DNA of 21,182 nucleotides from Rickettsiales bacterium (GTDB lineage Bacteria; Pseudomonadota; Alphaproteobacteria; Rickettsiales; UBA1997). Of the stretch, positions 1 to 7,069 are shown one piece after another. Each line of letters begins with the position of its first letter. Position 1 is the first letter of the stretch. The stretch is taken from the NCBI GenBank assembly GCA_031289855.1, contig JAITOR010000050.1, positions 1 through 21,182 of the forward strand, in the 5' to 3' direction. The translations under genes and the position numbers were made by a program. The notes beneath the pieces were generated by a model. It saw nothing but the letters and a program-made list of their open reading frames with translations. It was not told where the DNA came from and ran no database searches.

Positions 1-625
1 GTGCTGATGCTGATGCTGCTTCTGGTTTTGGTTTTGGTTTTGGTGCTGATGGTGCTGATGGTGCTGATGGTGCTGATGGTGCTGATGGTGCTGATGGTGC
101 TGCTCCTGTTGGTGGTGCTGCTCCTGTTGGTGCTGATGCTGGTGCTGGTGCTGTTGATGGTGCTGTTGATGGTGCTGTTGATGGTGTTGGTGTTGGTGTT
201 GGTGTTGGTATTATTGTTGGTGCTGGTGCTTTTGGTGCTGGTGCTAGTTTAGATACTGGTTCTTCGCAATCTACAATATAATAAAGACCTCTATCTGCAT
301 TTTCCATATGTCTGGCTATTCTTCCTTTCTGAATGATGCTTGCATCAATAAATGGTTCAAGGTCTGTCTCAAGTTTTTTCAGGTCTGTTCCAGAAAAAAG
401 TTCAACTTTAAAAGCTCTGTCACCTCTTGCTCCTTTAAAACGATGCATAACAAATAATGAAACTACTGCTTTTCCTGCTTCCGTTTTATTTAATAATCGT
501 AATATTATATCAGTATTTTCAAGATATTTTCCAGAGATCCGACTCTTTAAAGGTTCCGAAAGACCTTCAACAAATTTCCTTCTATTTGCCAAGATTTGTT
601 CTTTTGTCAACGCTACTTCTTCCAT
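1..625 (-). CDS. Hypothetical protein with Pro/Ala/Ser/Thr-rich repetitive tail (3' end outside window)
   Basis: I do not recognise this protein. The minus-strand frame opens with ATG at 625-623, preceded 5 nt upstream by a Shine-Dalgarno AGGAAA (631-636), and stays open for 208 codons to the left edge with no stop, so the C-terminus is missing. Residues 1 to about 122 form a normal mixed-charge domain (begins MEEVALTKEQILANRRK, ends near GLYYIVDCEEP) with no signal peptide or membrane segment. From about residue 127 the sequence is low complexity: Ala-Pro, Thr-Pro, Ser-Thr-Ala-Pro, Ser-Ala-Pro and finally Lys-Pro units, a likely extended flexible linker. It could tether the N-terminal domain to a missing C-terminal domain or serve as a disordered tail. 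The plus-strand reading of the same repeats (Leu/Val/Met only) is a shadow. The gene is divergent from ilvN across 305 bp. Confidence 0.75.
   Translation of the reverse strand, partial: MEEVALTKEQILANRRKFVEGLSEPLKSRISGKYLENTDIILRLLNKTEAGKAVVSLFVMHRFKGARGDRAFKVELFSGTDLKKLETDLEPFIDASIIQKGRIARHMENADRGLYYIVDCEEPVSKLAPAPKAPAPTIIPTPTPTPTPSTAPSTAPSTAPAPASAPTGAAPPTGAAPSAPSAPSAPSAPSAPSAPKPKPKPEAASASA
24..206. repeat. In-frame 6-, 9- and 12-bp tandem repeats encoding the Pro-rich tail
   Basis: On the plus strand there are 3 copies of ggtttt (24-41), 6 copies of ggtgctgat (42-95), two copies of ggtgctgctcctgtt (96-110 and 114-128), 3 copies of ggtgctgttgat (147-182) and 4 copies of ggtgtt (183-206). 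Read on the minus strand they give Lys-Pro, Ser-Ala-Pro, Thr-Gly-Ala-Ala-Pro, Ser-Thr-Ala-Pro and Thr-Pro. Every unit is a multiple of 3, so copy-number change would lengthen or shorten the tail without a frameshift. Confidence 0.9.
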
Positions 626-930
626 AATTATTTCCTATAATTTATTAAATATAATCAATATTATCACAAAAAAAAAAAAGCAAGTTTATTTGATTAATTA
701 TTAATATTATTTTTATTTATTTAATAATAATAATGATATTAGTGAAAGATAAAAACATAACTTATAATAAGAATAATGATATTTCATGTTTTTTTCAAAT
801 TATATTCCTATATATTTTGTTAATATTATTTATATTATACATCATAAGTGTAAAAAGCGGAAGTATATAAAGAAAATATTTTTCAAAAAGATACTTTACA
901 AATAAATATTTTCATGTTATAATAAATTAT
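626..930. other. AT-rich divergent intergenic region
   Basis: These 305 bp separate the minus-strand gene starting at 625 from ilvN. I see no ORF with a credible start and no tRNA or stable structured RNA. The region holds an A12 run (668-679), two similar ataatgatat stretches near 730 and 773, and the ilvN promoter at its right end. The promoter of the minus-strand gene must also lie here but is not obvious. Confidence 0.6.
895..923 (+). promoter_or_regulatory. Sigma-70-like promoter of the ilvN-dprA operon, leaderless type
   Basis: The -35 box TTTACA (895-900), a 17-bp spacer and a perfect -10 box TATAAT (918-923) are followed by only 7 nt (924-930) before the ilvN ATG. Transcription would start at or within a base or two of the A of ATG. 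There is no Shine-Dalgarno, which agrees with a leaderless mRNA. Confidence 0.75.
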
Positions 931-1374
931 ATGGAAAAGCAAATTTTGAGTATAGTGATGCAAAATGAGGAAAGTGCTATTGCGAGGCTTACAGATATTT
1001 TTTCTGCAAAAGGATATAGTATTGAAAACATAAATGCCGGAACTATAAATTACGACAATAACACCTCAAGTATTACAATAACATTGTATGAAACAAAGGA
1101 ACGAATTGACAGATTGCTTTTGCAATTGAAAAGGGTTATTCCTGTGGTGGATATTAAAAATATTTCTCACCACAATGTGGAGAAAGAATTGGTTTTGATA
1201 AATATGAAAATTGCACCAAAGGAAATTTTTGATAAATACAAAGTTAAAAATATTGCAGAAAATGTATATGAATTGCTGGATATACCAGATAAAGTTGATA
1301 ATTTAGTAAAAGAATTGAATAAAATAGGTTGTTATAACATCGTTAGAAGCGGTGTGTTGGCGATAGGATGCTAA
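931..1374 (+). CDS. ilvN: Acetolactate synthase small (regulatory) subunit
   Basis: This is the regulatory subunit of acetohydroxyacid synthase, the first common step of branched-chain amino acid synthesis. In the family it binds valine through an ACT domain and activates the catalytic IlvB/IlvI subunit. The N-terminal ACT domain (about residues 3-75) starts QILSIVMQNEESAIARL, matching IlvH/IlvN (ILSVLLENESGALSR in E. coli), and contains FSAKGYSIENIN. The C-terminal half has the conserved KELVLINMKI and ends with the typical RSGV (residues 139-142), close to the E. coli IlvH RSGVVGL. At 147 aa it is slightly shorter than the usual 160-165, losing only the extreme C-terminus. The catalytic subunit, normally adjacent, is not in the window. 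The ATG is fixed by the promoter 7 nt upstream. The stop overlaps the dprA start by 7 nt (ATGCTAA), implying translational coupling. Confidence 0.9.
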   Translation: MEKQILSIVMQNEESAIARLTDIFSAKGYSIENINAGTINYDNNTSSITITLYETKERIDRLLLQLKRVIPVVDIKNISHHNVEKELVLINMKIAPKEIFDKYKVKNIAENVYELLDIPDKVDNLVKELNKIGCYNIVRSGVLAIGC

Positions 1375-2450
1375 ATGAGGAAGATTTTAACACATTAAGA
1401 CTCATTAGAAGTGATGGTGTTGGCTCTATGACATTTCAAAAACTAATAACATTTTTTCAAAGTGCTACAGCCACAATAAAAAATATAGATTTGTTTAAAA
1501 ATAGAAAGCCAATAATACTTGCAAAGCAAGAGGATATCGAAATTGAAGTTGAAGAATGTAAAAAATTTGGAGCAGAAATTTTGACATATTTAAATCCCAA
1601 ATATCCAAAATCTCTAAAACTTATAAGTGATTTTCCACCAATTATAAATGTGATTGGTAATAGCGATTTATTGGATAAAAAAAACATTGCAATAATTGGC
1701 GCAAGAAATGCATCGGCCAATGGTTGCAATTTTGCAAGAAAAATATCCAAAGAAATTGGTTCGAATGGTTATATCATAACATCTGGTATGGCAACTGGTA
1801 TCGACACATCAGCCCATTGGGGAGCGATAGAAAGTGGGACGATTGCAGTGCTCGGTGGGGGAATTGATAACATATACCCTAAAGATAACGAGGATTTGTA
1901 TCGTAAAATTAGAGATAACGGTTGTATAGTCAGTGAAATTCCAATACATTCTCCTCCAAAATCTGAAAATTTTCCCGCAAGAAATAGGATTATTACTGGT
2001 ATTTCACTTGGTGTGGTGGTGGTGGAGGCCGCCTATAAAAGTGGAACCATAAACACAGTTAGATTGGCAGCAGAACAAGGAAAGGAAATAATGGTATGTC
2101 CGGGAAATCCATATGATCCGCGATGCGATGGTTCCAATGCGTTAATTAAAGATGGAGCGATGGTGGTGCTAAATAGTGACGACGTTTTATATAATGTGAA
2201 TAATGATTATAAACCTCCACAGAATAAGGAAAATGAAATTATTAACGATGAAGAAGACATAGCAATTGAAACAGATGTCAACGATATTGAGAAATTGCTA
2301 TTAGATAAGTTAAATTATACACCGATAGCAATTGAAGTATTGGCAAGAGATATAAATGTTGATGTGGGTGTGTTAAATTCACATATTACTGATTTGGAAT
2401 TGAATGGGGATATTGTGATTGAATTTGGAAAAATAAGGAGGAAAAATTAA
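1368..2450 (+). CDS. dprA: DNA-processing protein DprA (Smf), RecA loader
   Basis: DprA binds incoming single-stranded DNA during natural transformation and loads RecA. Many non-competent bacteria also keep it. The extended Rossmann fold is clear: KNIAIIGARNAS (residues 105-116), TSGMATGIDTSAHWGAI (138-154), VLGGGIDNIYP (161-171), ARNRIITGIS (204-213), then KSGTINT (224-230) and the CPGNP-DGSNALIKDGA segment (244-264). Residues 1-75 match the usual N-terminal helical region and residues 305-360 form a DprA-type winged helix ending in a basic RRKN. The length, 360 aa, is normal. The start overlaps the ilvN stop, with no independent Shine-Dalgarno. In the last codons the DNA reads AAGGAGG (2435-2441), a strong ribosome-binding site for something downstream. 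No other competence genes are in view. Confidence 0.95.
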   Translation: MLNEEDFNTLRLIRSDGVGSMTFQKLITFFQSATATIKNIDLFKNRKPIILAKQEDIEIEVEECKKFGAEILTYLNPKYPKSLKLISDFPPIINVIGNSDLLDKKNIAIIGARNASANGCNFARKISKEIGSNGYIITSGMATGIDTSAHWGAIESGTIAVLGGGIDNIYPKDNEDLYRKIRDNGCIVSEIPIHSPPKSENFPARNRIITGISLGVVVVEAAYKSGTINTVRLAAEQGKEIMVCPGNPYDPRCDGSNALIKDGAMVVLNSDDVLYNVNNDYKPPQNKENEIINDEEDIAIETDVNDIEKLLLDKLNYTPIAIEVLARDINVDVGVLNSHITDLELNGDIVIEFGKIRRKN

Positions 2451-2452
2451 TT

Positions 2453-2503
2453 ATGTATAAAAAACTTGAAAATGTTTTTATTTTTATTATTGTGTTTTCA
2501 TGA
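2453..2503 (+). CDS. Possible 16-codon leader peptide ORF
   Basis: ATG at 2453 opens a 16-residue ORF (MYKKLENVFIFIIVFS) whose TGA overlaps the ATG of the next gene as ATGA (2500-2503). A full Shine-Dalgarno AAGGAGG (2435-2441) lies 11 nt upstream inside the dprA tail, a rather long spacing. The next gene has no Shine-Dalgarno of its own, so translation through this ORF could deliver ribosomes to it. The peptide is hydrophobic with a short basic N-terminus. It may instead be chance in AT-rich sequence. Confidence 0.35.
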   Translation: MYKKLENVFIFIIVFS

Positions 2504-3696
2504 CAGATGAAAAGAAAAAACTATCAAATAAAGACACTAAAAATCTTTTAAAGAATGCAGAAACTACCGCTATAACACTTGTAGATGTTTGCATGGATTG
2601 TAAGATAGATAAAAATTCTCTTTTGACCATTATAAGCAGTGAAATTGCTGATGAAAGTGTTTTGATGGCCATTTTGGAAAATTACGATTTTTATGAATTA
2701 TTTGATTTGGAGATGTTAACTGCTATTGCAAGCAGTCCTTTTGCCACCAATGCAATTATTATGAAAATTTTGAAACATCCGATGATTACTGAAAAAATTA
2801 AAAAACTGATTGCGGAACTGTTGATAATAAAACTCAAAAAGAAAGAAAAAGAATTACTTGGAGATTTTTTAAAAAAATTTATTAAAATAAAAAAACCACC
2901 AAAGAAGAAAAAAGGTACTTTAAGTGAGGAAAATATATTGGAAATTTTAAAAACCAGGACACTTACGCCCGATCTTCTCTTAAAAATTTTAAAGGAAGAA
3001 AATGCCACTGATAAAGTTTTTAAAACTGTCGCAGGTCACGAACGTGCCGATAAAAGGGTTTTGTTTGCGGTCTTAAACAATAGATATATAAGTGATGATA
3101 CTCTAAGCGCGGTGGCTGGAAATAAAGCAATAAATGAACAAATATTATTGGATATTCTAAGTCATGAAAAGGTTGGAAAAAAAACTCTTATGGGGATCGC
3201 AAATGTTAAAAAGAATGTTAGCGGAAAAGTTTTTGCAAAGGTCGCAATACATAGTAGTGCCGATATAGATGTTATAAATGCAGTTATTGGTAGACAAGGA
3301 GAAGTATTTAAAAAAGAAACTATTATAGAAGTGAGGCCTGATATACCAGAAGAGCCAACAAAACAATCTGATGTTAACAGGATTATAAATTCAATTCCAA
3401 AACCAGAAGATAAAAAAATAGAGGTTAAAGAAGTGGTGAATAATGTGATGACATCACCTAAAATTAAAGAAGAATCGGCAATAAATTCAAAAGTCGAAAA
3501 ACTAATATTGCCAACTCCAGAACCTGTAATTGAGAAACTAACATCGTCAACTCCAAGAGAAGAATCCGTAATTGCAAAGTCAAAATTACTTGAAACATTA
3601 GAAAAAACCAATTCAAATGATTTTACAACAGCCTTAAAAAAACAAAGAGAAACACAAGAAAAGGAACGAAGAAACAATAGGGACACATCTCGTTAG
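2500..3696 (+). CDS. Helical-repeat (LRV/HEAT-like) protein with charged tail, function unknown
   Basis: I do not recognise the family. Residues 170-264 are a regular run of about seven helical units of 13-15 residues with a pattern like xxxVLxAVAxxxx (for example DKVFKTVAGHE, DKRVLFAVLNN, DDTLSAVAGNK, EQILLDILSHE, KKTLMGIANVK, GKVFAKVAIHS). Residues 40-95 and 144-168 hold looser copies. This resembles leucine-rich-variant or HEAT-like solenoids that bind proteins or nucleic acids. A Lys-rich segment (about 111-138) interrupts the solenoid, and residues 280-398 are a Pro/Glu/Lys/Ser-rich tail likely to be disordered. There is no signal peptide or membrane helix, so it is probably cytoplasmic. 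The ATG is inferred from the ATGA overlap with the upstream mini-ORF. It is co-directional with dprA, and its stop lies 1 nt from the addA stop on the opposite strand. Confidence 0.75.
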   Translation: MTDEKKKLSNKDTKNLLKNAETTAITLVDVCMDCKIDKNSLLTIISSEIADESVLMAILENYDFYELFDLEMLTAIASSPFATNAIIMKILKHPMITEKIKKLIAELLIIKLKKKEKELLGDFLKKFIKIKKPPKKKKGTLSEENILEILKTRTLTPDLLLKILKEENATDKVFKTVAGHERADKRVLFAVLNNRYISDDTLSAVAGNKAINEQILLDILSHEKVGKKTLMGIANVKKNVSGKVFAKVAIHSSADIDVINAVIGRQGEVFKKETIIEVRPDIPEEPTKQSDVNRIINSIPKPEDKKIEVKEVVNNVMTSPKIKEESAINSKVEKLILPTPEPVIEKLTSSTPREESVIAKSKLLETLEKTNSNDFTTALKKQRETQEKERRNNRDTSR

Positions 3697-3697
3697 G

Positions 3698-6600
3698 TTA
3701 AACTTTGCTCATTTTTCCATAATTCGTCCATAAAATATAACTCTCAACGATTTTTTTATCTCCATAAATTTTCTCTAACAATTTTTTGTACAAAATTAAT
3801 TGCTTTATATACTTGTCTGGAACTTTTTCCGGTAAATGATTAGTATGTTTGTAATCCACAATAATTATTTTATCATCATAAACAATCAATTTATCAATTT
3901 GTCCCGATATTATATCTCCAACTTTTAAATTGTAATCTGGTAATGCATCTATCATATTTTGACTGATTTTACCATAAATGGCAACTTCATTTTTAACCTG
4001 TTCGTTGAATAAAAAAGGGAAATTTGTCAAAATATTTTTAATCACTTTTTGTATTTCTGGTGATTGACTTGCCAATATACTTTCATTTGGCATAATTTCA
4101 AGCAATTTGTGAATCGTTTTCCCAATTTCAATATTTTTGTTATTGTCAGTGGTTTTTTTAAATGTTTTCTCCATGTAATATAAGGATGGATTTACAATTT
4201 TATATTCTGTATCATTTGTTCTTGTTTCATGCGACGGTGGCATAAAATTTATCAATTTTTGAACATCTTTCAATTCTTTGTGTTCGCTTTTATCACATTT
4301 GGATTCTTCACCAATATAAAAACTCTCTCCGTTGAAATTTTTATTATCATATTTATTGTCAGTAATGGTTTCTTTCAAAATATTATACCAATTTTCTTCA
4401 TCGTTTTTCTTTTTTTCACAATCGCAAATATATAGTTCATTTTCAGCCCTTGTCATTGCCACATATAAAAGTCTCAAATATTCTTCTCTTTGTTTTAATT
4501 TTTCATATTTTTTTATTTCATCTATGTTTTTTGTTTTATTTAATGATAAAATAGGCATATTATTCCTATAAATTACATCATCAATTTTTTCAATAGAATC
4601 TTTTGTATGATTTGTATCCGGCAAAATAACTATTGGAGATTCCATTCCTTTACTGGCATGCACTGTCATAATTCTAATTACATTATTCGCTTGCACCATA
4701 TCTCTTTTTAAATCCATATCATTGGTTTCAATATAATTCACAAAATTTAATAAAGTTGAATTTGTGTTATTATTTTCATAATTACTTGCCAAAAATAAAA
4801 ACTCATTTATAATCTCATCAGCAATTTCTCCAAATCTATTTCTAAATTTATCTCTAGTTTTTTCAAAAATATATTGCAAAGTTTTAAAAATTCCCATATC
4901 GCTATATTTTTCCATTAAATCAAATAAAAAACTGCTATTTATGGCATCAAATAACCTGACAGAATCATTATTCAAACATAACCATTCCAATTCATTATCC
5001 GTCATTCCTAAAAAAGGACTTTTCACTATATTTGCCAAATTTAAATCATCATCAGGGAATAATAAAACCTTCAACAATGCGATAATATCCTTTGAAATTA
5101 TATGAGATTTTAATTTAAATCTATCATTTCCCATCACTGGAATTCCTTTTTCGCTAAATTGTTTTATGAGAAAATTCAAAAAAATATCATTTCTCGCTCT
5201 CACTAATATCATTATATCTTTATATTTTAATGGTCTATTATTAATAATTTTACCACATTTAAACCAAGATTCAATTTCATTTGACAAAGCAATCGCCAAT
5301 TCCTGTTTACCGGTAAGTTCGATATCTTCATCTGGATTTGCCCAATCGATAGTAGAAGTGGTATTTTTTTTTATTGGCACCACCAATGGTAATATTTCAA
5401 CTCTACCGCCAGCCCCCTTATTTGCAATATGTTTAAGTTCGTTAAGAATATTTTCACAATTTTCGCTTTTAATATTTGATATTGCTTTTAATCTATCTCC
5501 ATTATTAAATACCTTATCCACCGTATTTAAAATTGCTCCAAAACTTCTGTAGGACCTATTCAACGATACTAATTTTAAATCTGTTTTTTCATTATAATAT
5601 TTATGATTTTTAAAAAATTCCTCCACATTTGCGCCCTGAAAGCCAAAAATAGATTGTTTTTCATCACCGACCACAAAGATTGTTCTATTTATACCATTTT
5701 CCGTTTGTCTATTTTGACCTGCAAAAAACTCTTCCGTAATGCATTTTACAATTTCCCATTGTATAGGTGATGTATCTTGAGCCTCATCAATTAATATATG
5801 CTCTATTCCACCATCAAGTTTGTAATTTACCCATCCTATTCCATTTTTCAACAATTTTTTTGTGTAAAAAAGCAAATCGTTATAATCCAAAACACCTTTT
5901 TCTTTTTTTTCCTTATCATATTCATCAAAAATACCATATCCAATTCTTAAAAATGCTTTCGTGTATTCAAAGTTTTCAAGATTCATTTCATATTGAGCCA
6001 CTTCATAAATTCTATCCCTTTCTTCCGTTAAAATTTTAGCAAAATCTGGATATTTTTCATACATTTCTTTTGTAAATATTTTTGCTCTTGGTTTATTTTC
6101 TTGTGTTAAAAATATACTTTTATATTCATTCCAATCACCATTTTCATATTTTTCTGCAAAATTTTTATTCATCACACTGCCCGTGTTTTTTAAAAAAGTG
6201 ATTATATCTTGCGGTATTGTAACTTTTTTCTCTAAATCAAATTTCTCTTCTCCAATTATTATTTTTTTAATTTCATCAAAAATATTATACCCCAACAACA
6301 ATAATTCATCTTTTTTATTGACAAGCGATTTTAATGTTTCGTTGAAATCTTCAATTGTTTTGTATTTGAAGATATATTTCATCGCCTCTTTTGCCTCTTC
6401 ATTATTTTCAAACACATTTTTTTTAGCCTTTTCCAATAAATCTTTTGTTCCAATATCATCTATTATTTGAAAATTTGGCACAATACCAACTTCCAACGGA
6501 AATTGTTTTATGATTTGTTGGCAAAATGAATGTATAGTAAAGATTTTCAAATCATCCGTTCTATCAAGCACTTCTGCAAACAAAGTCTTTGCCTTTTGTT

Positions 6601-6865
6601 TTTTGTCACCATCGCCTAATTCCTCCAATTCTTTTTGTAATTCGTCATCATCCATAGTTGCCCACGAAGCAAGCTTTGTATTTATTCTGTGCTTCATTTC
6701 AGTAGAACCGGTTTTTGTAAAAGTAATACATACAATTTTTGACAATTCGACACCGGACAACAATAATTTCAACAATCTTTTTACCAAAATTGTTGTTTTA
6801 CCGCTACCCGCCGACGCTCCTACCCAAATGTTGTTTTGAGGGTTTATTGCAATTTTTTGTTCCAT
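3698..6865 (-). CDS. addA: AddA-type helicase-nuclease (double-strand break repair)
   Basis: A UvrD/RecB-family superfamily 1 helicase fused to a RecB-type nuclease. With AddB it would process double-strand ends for RecA. All helicase motifs are present: Walker A GASAGSGKT (residues 16-24), motif Ia CITFTKTGSTEMKHR (46-60), Walker B LIDEAQD (358-364), motif III VGDEKQSIFGFQGA (399-412), motif IV LNRSYRS (435-441), motif V MTVHASKGME (733-742) and motif VI LRLLYVAMTRAENEL (797-811). The C-terminal nuclease is intact, with GKTIH (915-919), GQIDKL (988-993), VDYKH (1003-1007) and YIKQLILY (1019-1026), which fits AddA rather than a plain UvrD. At 1055 aa it is slightly short. The usual neighbour addB is absent from both flanks. 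The start ATG at 6865 lies 6 nt from a -10 box, so the mRNA is probably leaderless. Confidence 0.92.
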   Translation of the reverse strand: MEQKIAINPQNNIWVGASAGSGKTTILVKRLLKLLLSGVELSKIVCITFTKTGSTEMKHRINTKLASWATMDDDELQKELEELGDGDKKQKAKTLFAEVLDRTDDLKIFTIHSFCQQIIKQFPLEVGIVPNFQIIDDIGTKDLLEKAKKNVFENNEEAKEAMKYIFKYKTIEDFNETLKSLVNKKDELLLLGYNIFDEIKKIIIGEEKFDLEKKVTIPQDIITFLKNTGSVMNKNFAEKYENGDWNEYKSIFLTQENKPRAKIFTKEMYEKYPDFAKILTEERDRIYEVAQYEMNLENFEYTKAFLRIGYGIFDEYDKEKKEKGVLDYNDLLFYTKKLLKNGIGWVNYKLDGGIEHILIDEAQDTSPIQWEIVKCITEEFFAGQNRQTENGINRTIFVVGDEKQSIFGFQGANVEEFFKNHKYYNEKTDLKLVSLNRSYRSFGAILNTVDKVFNNGDRLKAISNIKSENCENILNELKHIANKGAGGRVEILPLVVPIKKNTTSTIDWANPDEDIELTGKQELAIALSNEIESWFKCGKIINNRPLKYKDIMILVRARNDIFLNFLIKQFSEKGIPVMGNDRFKLKSHIISKDIIALLKVLLFPDDDLNLANIVKSPFLGMTDNELEWLCLNNDSVRLFDAINSSFLFDLMEKYSDMGIFKTLQYIFEKTRDKFRNRFGEIADEIINEFLFLASNYENNNTNSTLLNFVNYIETNDMDLKRDMVQANNVIRIMTVHASKGMESPIVILPDTNHTKDSIEKIDDVIYRNNMPILSLNKTKNIDEIKKYEKLKQREEYLRLLYVAMTRAENELYICDCEKKKNDEENWYNILKETITDNKYDNKNFNGESFYIGEESKCDKSEHKELKDVQKLINFMPPSHETRTNDTEYKIVNPSLYYMEKTFKKTTDNNKNIEIGKTIHKLLEIMPNESILASQSPEIQKVIKNILTNFPFLFNEQVKNEVAIYGKISQNMIDALPDYNLKVGDIISGQIDKLIVYDDKIIIVDYKHTNHLPEKVPDKYIKQLILYKKLLEKIYGDKKIVESYILWTNYGKMSKV

Positions 6866-6871
6866 ATGATA

Positions 6872-6899
6872 AGTATATTATTTTAATTACAAATATCAA
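6872..6899 (-). promoter_or_regulatory. addA promoter, leaderless type
   Basis: On the minus strand there is a -35 TTGATA (6899-6894), a 16-bp spacer and a -10 TATACT (6877-6872), then 6 nt (6871-6866) before the addA ATG. No Shine-Dalgarno is present. The -35 box is back to back with the -35 of the plus-strand promoter. Confidence 0.65.
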
Positions 6900-6904
6900 T
6901 TTAT

Positions 6905-6932
6905 TTGACATCTTAAATTTTATCATTATAAT
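6905..6932 (+). promoter_or_regulatory. Consensus sigma-70 promoter upstream of the binding-protein gene
   Basis: Both hexamers match consensus exactly: TTGACA (6905-6910) and TATAAT (6927-6932), with a 16-bp spacer. Transcription would start near 6939, leaving an untranslated leader of about 130 nt before the ATG at 7070. That is unusual here, because other promoters in the window abut their ATG. Confidence 0.75.
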
Positions 6933-6938
6933 ATACGA

Positions 6939-7069
6939 TATATGTTGTTAACAAATAAATTTTATTTTTTTTATTTTCTCCCAAAAGGAGAATAGTGTTA
7001 ATCGTATCTTAATAGCGCAAAATGCGCAAACCATTTAAATTTTAATAAAATAAATATAGGTATATTTTT
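6939..7069 (+). promoter_or_regulatory. Long structured 5' leader of the binding-protein gene
   Basis: The leader contains an AT-only inverted repeat followed by a T-rich run (about 6955-6977), a hairpin TTCTCC-CAAAA-GGAGAA (6976-6992) and a hairpin GCGCA-AAA-TGCGC (7015-7027). The descending arm of the first GC-containing hairpin carries AAGGAG (6985-6990), which lies 4 nt before GTG at 6995. That GTG opens a 5-codon ORF (MLIVS, 6995-7012). The arrangement could be an attenuator, a leader peptide or a small RNA. I do not recognise a known riboswitch class. Confidence 0.4.

Noticed and set aside
24..206. CRISPR array
   Set aside because: The repeats are contiguous short units without spacers and are coding. 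No cas gene is present.
1..252. Plus-strand ORF of almost only Leu, Val and Met
   Set aside because: It is the complement of the Pro-rich repeats of the minus-strand gene, which has a normal N-terminal domain and a ribosome-binding site.
333..704. Plus-strand 123-codon ORF
   Set aside because: It lies antisense over the N-terminal domain of the minus-strand gene, has no ribosome-binding site and ends in A-rich intergenic sequence.
838..866. Possible third copy of the serS-flanking element (minus strand, ACTTCC then GCTTTT)
   Set aside because: Only about 12 bases align, with gaps, and the GTGTTATT and AAGGAGG blocks are missing. This is within chance for AT-rich DNA.
3162..3686. Minus-strand 174-codon ORF
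   Set aside because: It is a Ser/Phe-rich shadow of the charged tail of the helical-repeat gene, with no promoter or start signal.
7015..7027. GCGCA-AAA-TGCGC as a rho-independent terminator
   Set aside because: The stem is short and neither strand has a T-run directly after it. It is kept only as part of the structured leader.
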